This document shows positions 7,628-16,038 of a DNA stretch of 39,321 bases, piece by piece. The stretch comes from Bdellovibrionia bacterium (GTDB lineage Bacteria; Bdellovibrionota; Bdellovibrionia; Bdellovibrionales; JAGQZY01): the NCBI GenBank assembly GCA_030424665.1, contig JAUHWN010000019.1, forward strand, positions 1 through 39,321, given 5' to 3'. Numbering within the stretch: the first letter of the stretch is position 1; each line of letters opens with the position of its first letter. The notes under the pieces were generated by a model. It saw nothing but the letters and a program-made list of their open reading frames with translations, was not told the origin of the DNA and did no database searches. The position numbers and the translations under genes were made by a program.

Positions 7628-8826
7628 AACTAGCAATTCTTTCACGAGAACCAAATACCTACAGCACCAAAAGATTGATCGAAGCCTGTAAAAAAAGAGA
7701 TCATAAAGTTAAGGTTTTAAATACCTTAAAGTTCGCTATCGATCTTGAAGAAGGAGATCCTGATCTCTACTTTAGACAAAAACGACTCGCCCACTACGAC
7801 GCCGTTCTTCCACGAATTGGTGCGTCTATAACTTACTTTGGAACCGCAGTCGTCAGACAGTTTCAGGCTATGGATATTTTTTGCGCCAATTCAGCTGATG
7901 CTATTCTCAATTCTAGAGATAAGTTGCGCAGCCTACAAATCCTCAGCCGCCACAATATCGGAATCCCCGCCACTACTTTTGTAAAAGATAAAAAAGATGT
8001 ATTGCCGGCGATTGAAAGAGTCGGTGGAGCTCCAGTCGTGATTAAACTCATCGAAGGGACACAAGGTATTGGTGTAATGCTCGCACATACACTAGAAGTA
8101 GCAACTTCTATTATCGAGCTTCTGCAAAGCCAGAAACAAAATGTTCTGATTCAAAAGTTTGTAGCCGAGAGTAAAGGAAAAGACATTCGCGCCATCGTTG
8201 TTGGTGATCGAGTTGTAGCTGCTATGAGACGAGTTGCGCAAGGACAGGAATTTCGAAGTAATGTACACCGCGGTGGCAAAACCGAAGCCGTGGAACTCGA
8301 TGATGTTTACAAAGAGACGGCGATTCGAGCGACACGTATTATGGGTTTAGGAATCGCTGGTGTAGACATGCTCGAGGGTAAGGATGGTCCACAAATCATG
8401 GAAATTAACTCGTCGCCAGGACTTGAGGGGATAGAAACCTGCTCACAACTTGATGTTGCTGGCTCTATAGTCGATTACATTGCGGCACAGGTTGATTTTC
8501 CTGAAATCGACATTCGGCAAAGACTGACGGTCAGTCGCGGCTACGGAGTAACAGAAATTTATATTCCAGAGGGATCGGAATACATCGGAAAAACTATTGT
8601 CGACTCGGGTCTTAGGGAGAAAGACGTTAATGCATTGACGCTTTACCGAGAGGGAATGGCCTACCCGAACCCTAAACCAGATCGGGTATTGCAAAGAGAT
8701 GATCGCCTATTGTGTTTTGGTAAACTGGAGTCCATGAAACACCTCTTATCTGAAAAGACACGAAAGAGAAGAGCATCTAAGCTCAAAAAACTTAAAAAAG
8801 AAGATATCGAGGCAGCACTCGAGTAA
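7624..8826 (+). CDS. rimK: RimK-family alpha-L-glutamate ligase fused to an RCK_C (TrkA-C) domain
   Basis: This 400-residue ATP-grasp ligase fits the RimK family, which adds glutamate to protein or peptide carboxylates (S6 in E. coli). Residues 1-290 form the RimK core: PRIGASITYFG (63-73), the ATP-binding loop VIKLIEGTQGIG (139-150) and the Mg-binding motif IMEINSSPGLEGIE (258-271). Canonical RimK stops near residue 300. Here residues ~298-378 form an RCK_C/TrkA-C-like domain (VTEIYIPEGSEYIGKTI ... ALTLYREG ... DDRLLCFG), then a very basic tail (378-395). RCK_C domains bind small ligands or nucleotides, so the fusion may give allosteric control. It is coupled to the gene before it and followed 6 nt later by the next. 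Confidence 0.9.
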   Translation: MKLAILSREPNTYSTKRLIEACKKRDHKVKVLNTLKFAIDLEEGDPDLYFRQKRLAHYDAVLPRIGASITYFGTAVVRQFQAMDIFCANSADAILNSRDKLRSLQILSRHNIGIPATTFVKDKKDVLPAIERVGGAPVVIKLIEGTQGIGVMLAHTLEVATSIIELLQSQKQNVLIQKFVAESKGKDIRAIVVGDRVVAAMRRVAQGQEFRSNVHRGGKTEAVELDDVYKETAIRATRIMGLGIAGVDMLEGKDGPQIMEINSSPGLEGIETCSQLDVAGSIVDYIAAQVDFPEIDIRQRLTVSRGYGVTEIYIPEGSEYIGKTIVDSGLREKDVNALTLYREGMAYPNPKPDRVLQRDDRLLCFGKLESMKHLLSEKTRKRRASKLKKLKKEDIEAALE

Positions 8827-8832
8827 AGAACT

Positions 8833-9861
8833 ATGATGAAAAAGAAAACAACTCGTACATTTAAAATAGGTCGCGAGAAAATCGCACGCGGGGAACGTAA
8901 GAAATTTCAGTTAGAAGTTGCTGCGCTTTATGACTATACAGCATTAAATATTCCGATTGAAGTCATACGTGGAAAAGAAGATGGACCCGTAATGTTTATC
9001 AGTGCGGCTATTCACGGTGACGAGATAAATGGTGTCGAAATTTTAAAAAGACTTTTGCAAAAGCCAGTTCTGAATAAAATTAAGGGCACTCTTATAGCGA
9101 TCCCCGTCGTCAATATTTTTGGATTCAACCACAAATCTCGATACCTGCCAGACCGAAGAGATTTAAATCGGTCCTTTCCTGGTAATGCTAAAGGTTCACT
9201 TGCGAGTCGCCTTGCCCACATTTTTATGAAAGAAATCGTAAGTAAGTGCACCCACGGAATAGACCTCCATACCGGCGCTCTTCATCGGACGAACTTGCCA
9301 CAAATTCGCGCTTTTTTAGATGACCCCGAAACCGACGAATTAGCCAAAGGATTTGGTGTTCCCGTGGTAATTAACTCAAAGTTGCGAGATGGTTCCCTCC
9401 GAGAAGCCGCCCGTCAAAAAAAGGTCCGAACTCTCTTATTCGAAGGAGGAGAAGCCCTTCGATTCGATGAAGAGGTCATTAAGGCCGGTTTAAAAGGGTG
9501 CCTCTCGGTTATGAGAAATATCGGAATGTTGCCGAAATTAAAAAGCATGAAAGCACCAGCTAGGTCGCCGAAAGTCTTTGTTGCCGATCAAAGCTTTTGG
9601 GTTCGAGCGAGTCACAGTGGTTCTTTTCGCGGAATTAAAAAGGTAGGTGACTGGGTTAAAGCCAACGAAACGCTCGCTGTAATCTCAGACCTTTTTGGCT
9701 GTGAACCTTATGAGGTGAAATCAGACTACGAAGGAATCATCATCGGGATGAGTACTATTCCCCTTGTTAATAAGGGCGATGCTATGTTTCACATCGCAGC
9801 TTTTAAAAATCACAACCGTGTGAGAAAAGCTATTGAAATCTACGACGAAACTATTTACTAA
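8833..9861 (+). CDS. Succinylglutamate desuccinylase/aspartoacylase-family hydrolase
   Basis: This 342-residue M14-fold zinc hydrolase is of the AstE/AspA family, which cleaves N-acyl groups from amino acids. Zinc ligands are visible as H61-xx-E64 (AAIHGDEINGVE) and H146 (GIDLHTGAL), together with the family motif DLNRSFPG (110-117). The C-terminal part (~245-330) is the usual beta domain (GSFRGIKKVGDWV ... YEVKSDYEGIIIG). Association with rimB and rimK recurs in many genomes. A reasonable inference is that it hydrolyses an N-acyl or glutamyl product made by the ligase. Confidence 0.87.
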   Translation: MMKKKTTRTFKIGREKIARGERKKFQLEVAALYDYTALNIPIEVIRGKEDGPVMFISAAIHGDEINGVEILKRLLQKPVLNKIKGTLIAIPVVNIFGFNHKSRYLPDRRDLNRSFPGNAKGSLASRLAHIFMKEIVSKCTHGIDLHTGALHRTNLPQIRAFLDDPETDELAKGFGVPVVINSKLRDGSLREAARQKKVRTLLFEGGEALRFDEEVIKAGLKGCLSVMRNIGMLPKLKSMKAPARSPKVFVADQSFWVRASHSGSFRGIKKVGDWVKANETLAVISDLFGCEPYEVKSDYEGIIIGMSTIPLVNKGDAMFHIAAFKNHNRVRKAIEIYDETIY

Positions 9862-9870
9862 GGGGCTCAG

Positions 9871-11262
9871 ATGAGTCAAAAACCAAGTATTCAATTTTTA
9901 GGAGCGGCAAAAACAGTGACCGGAAGTAAAACCCTGGTCTCCGCCCATGGAAAGAATATTTTGGTAGATTGTGGTCTCTTTCAAGGGCCGAAGGCAATTC
10001 GGGAACTCAACTGGATGGAGTTTACCGATGCCAGTATGTTCGACGCCGTAATCTTGACTCATGCTCATATTGATCACTCAGGCTACCTTCCAAAACTCGT
10101 TAAAGAGGGCTTTGCCGGTCCTATATACTGTTCTCAAGGCACATTTGATCTTTGCGAAATCATGCTTATGGACTCTGCCCACCTTCAAGAAGAAGACGCT
10201 AAGTTTGCCAATAAAACTAAACATTCAAAACACTATCCGGCACTTCCACTTTACACAACTGCGGATGCTGAAAAAGCCTTAACACTTTTCAAACCACTAC
10301 CGAAAAACCAATGGCTCGAACTCTTTCCAAATATTTCTGTTCAACTCTTGCGTTCGGGACATATATTAGGGTCGTCCTTTGTTCAGATTGCTATTCAAGA
10401 TGATTATAAGCCAATTACGATAACGTTTAGCGGTGATATTGGAAACAATCGCCAAAATGTGATCAAAGGCCCTGTTCCAATCCTTGAAACTGATTACCTT
10501 GTTATGGAAGGAACCTACGGCGATCGAGTCCAAGCCAAAACGGATCCTTCAGACATAATAGCTGAGTGCGTAAATAAAGTTGCTAAAAAGGGAAGTGTTC
10601 TAGTTATCCCTTCTTTTGCCGTAGGCCGGTCTCAAGAGATTTTATATTTACTTAGAAAACTAGAAGCTGAAAATAAAATTCCTGAAATCCCCGTCTATCT
10701 CGACAGTCCAATGGCTGTTGAGGCAACACGGATTTACATGAGACATAGAGATGAACTAAAACTTGATTCGGACGAAAAAAGCTTTATCGAGCCACTTTGT
10801 TCACACTGTTTCGAAACGGTTAAATCGGCTGATGATTCAATGCTACTCTGCATGCAAGAGGGACCAATGGTCGTTGTATCAGCAGCGGGAATGCTCACGG
10901 GTGGCCGGGTTCTCCATCACCTAAAGGCAAGACTCCCAAATCCTGACAACATAGTTCTTTTTGTTGGTTGGCAGGCCGAGGAAACTAAGGGCCGTCTCTT
11001 ACAACAGGGACTACCTAAAATTCGAATTCACCATCAGGAAGTTGATGTCGAAGCTGAAATTCAGACCGCTGACAGCCTTTCAGCCCACGGAGATTCCGAA
11101 GATATTTTAAACTGGGTGCGAATGATTGATAAGAAGCCAAAAACTGTATTTTTAAATCACGGTGAAGAAAGTGCACTCAATACCTTGAGGTACCGATTCG
11201 AAAATGAATTGGGGCTAAACACCTTGATTCCAAATTTTGAGCAAAAATATTTTCTTGAGTAA
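9871..11262 (+). CDS. Beta-CASP/RMMBL metallo-beta-lactamase-fold ribonuclease
   Basis: This 463-residue CPSF73/YSH1-like protein shows the complete beta-CASP layout. The MBL core has HAHIDHSG (H64, H66, D68, H69), H164 (SGHILGSSF) and D189 (FSGDIGN). A beta-CASP cap (VIPSFAVGRSQEILYLLR, IPVYLDSPMA) and a C-terminal RMMBL segment (SLSAHGDSEDIL, FLNHGEES) follow. Family members are endo/exoribonucleases acting on RNA in the cytoplasm. It lies 9 nt after the deacylase gene and directly before the P-type ATPase, so it is the fourth gene of a five-gene operon. Confidence 0.92.
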   Translation: MSQKPSIQFLGAAKTVTGSKTLVSAHGKNILVDCGLFQGPKAIRELNWMEFTDASMFDAVILTHAHIDHSGYLPKLVKEGFAGPIYCSQGTFDLCEIMLMDSAHLQEEDAKFANKTKHSKHYPALPLYTTADAEKALTLFKPLPKNQWLELFPNISVQLLRSGHILGSSFVQIAIQDDYKPITITFSGDIGNNRQNVIKGPVPILETDYLVMEGTYGDRVQAKTDPSDIIAECVNKVAKKGSVLVIPSFAVGRSQEILYLLRKLEAENKIPEIPVYLDSPMAVEATRIYMRHRDELKLDSDEKSFIEPLCSHCFETVKSADDSMLLCMQEGPMVVVSAAGMLTGGRVLHHLKARLPNPDNIVLFVGWQAEETKGRLLQQGLPKIRIHHQEVDVEAEIQTADSLSAHGDSEDILNWVRMIDKKPKTVFLNHGEESALNTLRYRFENELGLNTLIPNFEQKYFLE

Positions 11263-11268
11263 TTGAGT

Positions 11269-13896
11269 ATGTCAGATTTGAAACCTTGGGCTACTTCTAC
11301 TGTTCAAGTCCTACAGAAATTTCAAGTAAACCCTGAAAAGGGATTATCTGAAAAAAGAGTGCCTCAGCTCGTAAAACTTTTTGGCAGAAACTCTATAAGT
11401 ACGCAGAAACCACCAGGCTGGGTAGAAATCTTCATTCGGCAGTTTAAAAGTCTTCTTGTTGGTCTACTTGCCCTGGCAGCAGTTGTTGCTTTTTTAACTG
11501 GCGATAGTCTCGATGCAATAGCCATAATTTTAGTACTACTTGTTAATTCGATCATAGGTTTTGTGACTGAATTAAGAGCTGTTAAATCTATGGAATCCCT
11601 AAGAAAAATGGGACAAACCCTTACAAGAGCTCTGCGAGAAGAAAAACAAAGCCTCATTCCGTCGGAAGATCTTGTTCCGGGCGACATTCTGATTCTTGAG
11701 GCTGGAGATATTGTCACCGCCGACTGCCGAATCCTAGAAAGCCATAATTTAACGATCGACGAATCAGCACTCACAGGAGAGTCAGTTCCGGTTGATAAAA
11801 AATCCAATATCGAACTAGAAGGAAATACCTCCGTTTCAGATCGAATAAATATGTTAATGAAGGGAACGCATATTACTCGGGGAGCCTGTAAGGCAGTAGT
11901 CACTAGTACAGGCATGAATACTGAACTGGGGCAGATTGCATCGCTGACCTCAAGTGCAAAAGAAGAAGTAACTCCGCTCGAAAAGAGATTGGATCGATTG
12001 GGGCGAAAACTACTCTGGTTAACTCTATTCATCTCGATTTTTATTTTTGTAAGTGGACTTCTTTCTGGGAAAGATCTCGTCTTAATGATTCAAACAGCGA
12101 TAGCATTGGCTGTGGCAACTGTTCCAGAGGGTTTGCCAATCGTAGCGACAATCGCCCTAGCTCGGGGCCTTTGGACCATGGCATCGAGGAATGCCCTCAT
12201 CAATAAGCTTTCAGCTGTCGAAACACTTGGTGCAACAAGCATCATTGTCACCGATAAAACTGGTACGCTTACCGAAAACAAAATGACCGTATCTGAGATT
12301 GTGACCAAGGAAGGGATCTTTTCTGTTCAATTCAATAGTGACTCGCAGAAACTTACTTTAATTGATACAAATAAAGCCACAGTTCCATTTAATAGCGCTA
12401 GCGACAATATTAAATACCTCGTTCAGGTTGTGGGGCTTTGCAATGACGCTCAATACGAACCAGGTCGTGAAGCTATCGGTGACCCAATGGAAATTGCTCT
12501 CGCTCGCTTCTCGTACGACCTGATAGATGGCTCGGTCGATATAAAATCATTGTACCCCCGCCGGTCTGAAGTTCCTTTTGATACCGAAACTAAAATGATG
12601 GCAAGCCTCCATAGTTTTCAGGATGGTACTTTTATCGGCGTAAAAGGGGCTCCCGAAGCCGTTCTTGAAAAATGTAATATGGATACTACCGAACGAGAAA
12701 TTTGGCTCCAAAGAAATAAAGAACTCGCCGATCAAGGCCACCGAGTCCTAGCAACTGCCTATAAGGTAAATCCAAAAAAAGGCGAAGAAGTCTACGGCGA
12801 GCTTCAATTCTTAGGACTTATTGGCTTAATCGACCCGGCCAGGCAAGATGTCCCCCAGTCAATTAGTCTCTGCCAAAGAGCGGGAATTCGAGTCATCATG
12901 GCAACCGGCGACCAGGGAGGAACGGCTGCCAAGATTGCTAAAGATATCGGCCTCCCAGAGGACAGCCTCGAACCTATTTTAGGAAGAGACCTAGAAGGCG
13001 AATGGAATGAATCAATTATCAATAACCTAGAAAGAACTTCTATATTTAGCCGTGTTAGCCCAGAACAGAAATTGAGACTCGTTGAATATTATCAAAAGAA
13101 GCAGGCCGTAGTCGCTATGACTGGTGACGGAGTCAACGATGCCCCAGCCCTAAAAAAAGCAGATATAGGCGTTGCTATGGGTCTTCGCGGGACTCAAGTC
13201 GCAAAAGAGGCCGCCGATATGATTTTGAAAGACGATCGTTTTGAATCGATTGTTTATGCCATTGAACAGGGTCGAATTATTTTTTCGAATATCCGCAAAT
13301 TCGTCATCTACTTGCTCTCATGTAATATCAGTGAAGTGTTTGTTGTTGGACTCGCATCGATCTTTAGCAATCAACTTCCCATCACTCCCTTGCAGATTTT
13401 GTTTCTAAATTTAGTCACTGATGTTTTTCCAGCCCTCGCCCTCGGTATGGGCGCCGGCGACAGCTCTTATTTAACAAAACCTCCACGAGGATCCGATGAA
13501 AAGATACTCGAGAAGCCACATTGGCACTTTATCTTCTTTTATGGAAGTTTAATGACTGCAACAGTTCTCGGAGTCTTCTTCTATTTCAATATCGTACAAG
13601 AAGCACCCTTTGAAAAAGTAGTTACACTTTCATTTCTCACCTTAGGTATCTCCCAGATCTTTCATGTCTTTAACTTAAGAAAGTCTGGAACGAGTTTATT
13701 TTTTAATGAAATAACTAAAAATATTCACGTATGGGGTGCCATCGTATTTTGTTTGGGATTATTTATAGTGAGTGTTCATCTACCTGTTTTACAGAACGCC
13801 CTCGGCCTGGTCGCTCTATCACCCCAGGAATGGCTCACTGTATTGCTCTGTAGTTTCATACCATCCTTGGGACAACTGGTAATTAGACTAAAATAA
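11269..13896 (+). CDS. P2-type cation-transporting ATPase (Ca2+-ATPase-like)
   Basis: This ~875-residue P-type ATPase has an N-terminal cation-ATPase domain, the actuator motif TGES (169-172), the phosphorylated Asp329 in DKTGTLTENKM, TGDGVNDAPALKKADIG in the P domain and about ten membrane segments. Residues matching SERCA calcium site II are present: E287 in PEGLP (M4), N686 and E689 in SCNISEV (M5), and N714, T717 and D718 in NLVTD (M6). Ca2+ export from the cytoplasm is therefore most likely, though Mn2+ or a monovalent ion is possible. ATG 11269 is preferred; an in-frame TTG at 11263 directly after the previous stop is the alternative. Last gene of the rimB-rimK operon. Confidence 0.92.
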   Translation: MSDLKPWATSTVQVLQKFQVNPEKGLSEKRVPQLVKLFGRNSISTQKPPGWVEIFIRQFKSLLVGLLALAAVVAFLTGDSLDAIAIILVLLVNSIIGFVTELRAVKSMESLRKMGQTLTRALREEKQSLIPSEDLVPGDILILEAGDIVTADCRILESHNLTIDESALTGESVPVDKKSNIELEGNTSVSDRINMLMKGTHITRGACKAVVTSTGMNTELGQIASLTSSAKEEVTPLEKRLDRLGRKLLWLTLFISIFIFVSGLLSGKDLVLMIQTAIALAVATVPEGLPIVATIALARGLWTMASRNALINKLSAVETLGATSIIVTDKTGTLTENKMTVSEIVTKEGIFSVQFNSDSQKLTLIDTNKATVPFNSASDNIKYLVQVVGLCNDAQYEPGREAIGDPMEIALARFSYDLIDGSVDIKSLYPRRSEVPFDTETKMMASLHSFQDGTFIGVKGAPEAVLEKCNMDTTEREIWLQRNKELADQGHRVLATAYKVNPKKGEEVYGELQFLGLIGLIDPARQDVPQSISLCQRAGIRVIMATGDQGGTAAKIAKDIGLPEDSLEPILGRDLEGEWNESIINNLERTSIFSRVSPEQKLRLVEYYQKKQAVVAMTGDGVNDAPALKKADIGVAMGLRGTQVAKEAADMILKDDRFESIVYAIEQGRIIFSNIRKFVIYLLSCNISEVFVVGLASIFSNQLPITPLQILFLNLVTDVFPALALGMGAGDSSYLTKPPRGSDEKILEKPHWHFIFFYGSLMTATVLGVFFYFNIVQEAPFEKVVTLSFLTLGISQIFHVFNLRKSGTSLFFNEITKNIHVWGAIVFCLGLFIVSVHLPVLQNALGLVALSPQEWLTVLLCSFIPSLGQLVIRLK

Positions 13897-13938
13897 GATA
13901 TGACTTGGTTTAAGGTAACATCCTATCCGATCAGGCTC

Positions 13939-14115
13939 CTATAAACCGATAAACTCCATAACTCCGTAGACTAGAAAGGCCGGCCAAACCAAGGCTTTTA
14001 AAAAGCCAAGGACCCCAATCCAAAAAGAAGTGGCCGTCGAAATATAATAGACGGCTGCACCTATCATTCCTAATCCGTAAATACCGCCACATCCACTACT
14101 GTGAGATTTTTTCAT
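13939..14115 (-). CDS. 58-residue small membrane protein
   Basis: This short gene translates to 58 residues beginning MKKSHSSGCGGIYGLG and ending VYGVMEFIGL. It has two hydrophobic stretches (about residues 11-36 and 40-58) separated by a Lys-containing turn (GVLGFLKALVWPAF), so it is probably a two-helix inner-membrane protein. Its start overlaps the stop of the CBS gene by 1 nt (TGATG), which strongly supports translation. I recognise the GCGGIYGLG ... SFWIGVLGFLKALVWPAFLVY pattern as a recurring hypothetical protein, without known function. It ends 42 nt from the convergent ATPase gene. Confidence 0.75.
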   Translation of the reverse strand: MKKSHSSGCGGIYGLGMIGAAVYYISTATSFWIGVLGFLKALVWPAFLVYGVMEFIGL

Positions 14116-14519
14116 CACTTAAGTTCTCCACGAGCAATTTCAATAAGGGCATTAAGTGCATCTGTCGAAGTGAAAATTCCGTAGATATTCCCCTCATTGT
14201 CTTCAATAAGGAGACTTCCTATTTTTTCTTGAGACATTTTAAACGCAGCCTCTTCTAAAGAGGTATTGCAAGAAACCGTGCAAACTTCTTGAACCATAAT
14301 TTCTTCTGCCTTCAAACTCGAGGAAACATCAAGTGCCAAACCCAATTTAAGATCGCGATCACTTATCATCCCGACAAGCATATTATTGTCGACTATTGGT
14401 ACGTGCCTGATTCCATTGGACTCCATAATTGTCTTAATATTTTCAAGACTATCCTTCGGAGATGCAGTAATCGGAGAAGGGGTCGTAAACTCTTCAACTG
14501 TAGTTTTTAATTTTGACAT
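14115..14519 (-). CDS. CBS-domain pair protein
   Basis: This 134-residue protein consists of two CBS domains (about 8-65 and 75-132) and nothing else. The motifs SNGIRHVPIVDNNMLVGMISDRDL and KIGSLLIEDNEGNIYGIFTSTDAL are typical. Stand-alone CBS pairs bind adenine nucleotides (AMP, ATP, SAM) and act as energy or stress sensors on partner proteins. It is translationally coupled to the small membrane protein downstream. A 24-nt motif shared with the DUF808 gene promoter region lies about 30 nt upstream of its ATG (14551-14574), and GAGGTGAG is the likely SD. Confidence 0.92.
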   Translation of the reverse strand: MSKLKTTVEEFTTPSPITASPKDSLENIKTIMESNGIRHVPIVDNNMLVGMISDRDLKLGLALDVSSSLKAEEIMVQEVCTVSCNTSLEEAAFKMSQEKIGSLLIEDNEGNIYGIFTSTDALNALIEIARGELK

Positions 14520-14550
14520 GGGCTCACCTCAATTCCCCCCTATTTAATAG

Positions 14551-14574
14551 GTAGAAGCTTCCTTTTGGTAGCGA
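14551..14574 (-). promoter_or_regulatory. Shared 24-nt upstream motif, copy 1
   Basis: On the plus strand this reads GTAGAAGCTTCCT followed by T and TTGGTAGCGA. The same 24 bases occur at 37568-37591 with a single mismatch (T to A). Both copies sit just upstream of minus-strand genes (CBS protein here, DUF808 there). Read towards the gene, an A+T-rich TATTAA follows as a possible -10, which puts the motif at the -35 side. It is a candidate activator site or extended promoter. Confidence 0.55.
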
Positions 14575-14634
14575 GCCCGCGTTAAACCTTCTCTCTAATT
14601 TGGGACATACTTGCTCCTATGAGAAAATAAAGAC

Positions 14635-14662
14635 TTAGACTCCTTCTCAAACTCAGTATAGT
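14635..14662 (+). promoter_or_regulatory. Sigma-70-like promoter for the symporter gene
   Basis: TTAGAC (14635-14640) is followed after 16 nt by TATAGT (14657-14662), a fair match to -35/-10 elements, 35 nt before the ATG at 14698. GGAGA just upstream of the ATG serves as SD. Confidence 0.45.
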
Positions 14663-14697
14663 TTAAGCCTTAGTTTCTCGAGAAACGGAGAATTTCC

Positions 14698-16038
14698 ATG
14701 AAAATTGAAGAGTTAAGCCCATTTAGTTTTGCCAGACTGGGAGCGAAAGCCATTAGAGATCTCGGCGCGGGTCTCGATAGATATGTTCACGGAAAGCTCT
14801 GGCTAAAAATTCTGATTGCCCTATTTTTAGGAGTTGGAGCTGGAGTTCTACTAGGGCCGGAACTCAATTTAGTTTCTACAAAACTCTCTATATCTATAAC
14901 CACATGGATCGAGGTTCCGGGGCAGATCTTTTTAGGAATGATAAAACTTGTAGTAATTCCACTTGTTTTTGCGTCTGTTGTTCTTGGAATAATCGGCAGT
15001 GATAGCATCGACAAGTTAAAAGCCCTCGGTTTAAAAATTGGAATTTACTACGTTCTGACAACTGTTTGTGCGGTCAGCTTTGGTTTTTTTGTAGCCTACC
15101 TTATTCAGCCCGGTAACTTTATTGACACTTCTATGCTCAGTAAGCTCAAAGCTTCCGAAGAGATATCCCAGCAAATGGCCTCAGGCCCCAAGACTGCCGC
15201 CAGTGAAGTGATCGTCGGGCTCATTCCATCAAACCCCTTCAACGTCCTTGTTCATGGAGAAATGCTTCAAGTGGTTCTTCTCGCAATTTTCCTAGGTATT
15301 GCTCTCATGAGCTTAAAAAACGAAGAGGCCTCACCTCTCGTAGCTTTACTCAATACGTTTCAAAAAATTTCAATGGTCGTTATTAGCTGGGCCATGCGCC
15401 TAGCACCTATCGCAGTATTCGGGCTAACAGCAAAAATTATTTCTCAACTTGGGTATAAAGCGCTATTTGGACTTGGCGTGTATGTTTTAACTGTAATAAC
15501 TGGCTTAGCACTTCTGATGGTCTTCTATTTAGTTTTGGTCAAAACACTAGGAGGGCAGTCTATTATTGGGTTTTTAAAAAGTATCAAAGAGGTTCAACTT
15601 CTCGCCTTTTCAACTTCAAGCTCCGCAAGTGTTATGCCACTCACTATCGAAACTGCAGAAAAGAAGCTCAAAGTCAGGTCCTCGGTTTCGCAGTTTATTA
15701 TCCCTCTCGGAACAACAATAAACATGGATGGAACTGCTCTTTATCAAGGAGTTGCGACCGTCTTTCTCGCCCAAGTCTTTAAGGTTGACTTGAGTTTTGC
15801 CCAAATTGTCCTTGTTGCAGCAACTGCGACTCTTTCTTCGATAGGTGCACCAGGAACGCCTGGTGTCGGTATTGCCGTACTCGCTTCAATCCTGACTTCA
15901 GTTGGAATTCCAGCCTCTGGAGTGATGCTCATTATCGGTGTCGATCGAATACTGGATATGTGCAGGACGGTCCTTAACGTCACCGGTGACCTAACCGCCT
16001 CTGTTGTTATGAATAACTTGCAGAAAGACAAATCTTAA
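14698..16038 (+). CDS. Dicarboxylate/amino acid:cation symporter (DAACS, SLC1 fold)
   Basis: This 446-residue secondary transporter is of the GltP/DctA/GltPh family. The first helical hairpin has FSTSSSASVMPLTIETAEK, the seventh segment NMDGTALYQG and the second hairpin SSIGAPGTPGVGIA. The eighth segment has DRILDMCRTVLNVTGD. The arginine after C in that last motif aligns with the residue that binds the side-chain carboxylate in GltPh and EAATs, so glutamate, aspartate or a C4-dicarboxylate with Na+ or H+ is the likely substrate. It is single-gene, and its stop overlaps the convergent SnoaL-like gene at TTAA. Confidence 0.94.
   Translation: MKIEELSPFSFARLGAKAIRDLGAGLDRYVHGKLWLKILIALFLGVGAGVLLGPELNLVSTKLSISITTWIEVPGQIFLGMIKLVVIPLVFASVVLGIIGSDSIDKLKALGLKIGIYYVLTTVCAVSFGFFVAYLIQPGNFIDTSMLSKLKASEEISQQMASGPKTAASEVIVGLIPSNPFNVLVHGEMLQVVLLAIFLGIALMSLKNEEASPLVALLNTFQKISMVVISWAMRLAPIAVFGLTAKIISQLGYKALFGLGVYVLTVITGLALLMVFYLVLVKTLGGQSIIGFLKSIKEVQLLAFSTSSSASVMPLTIETAEKKLKVRSSVSQFIIPLGTTINMDGTALYQGVATVFLAQVFKVDLSFAQIVLVAATATLSSIGAPGTPGVGIAVLASILTSVGIPASGVMLIIGVDRILDMCRTVLNVTGDLTASVVMNNLQKDKS

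Noticed and set aside
11364-12032. Open 222-codon frame on the minus strand inside the P-type ATPase gene
   Set aside because: It lies wholly antisense to a gene with all P-type ATPase motifs, has low-complexity Ser/Arg-rich composition, no recognisable domain and no SD. It is a shadow frame.
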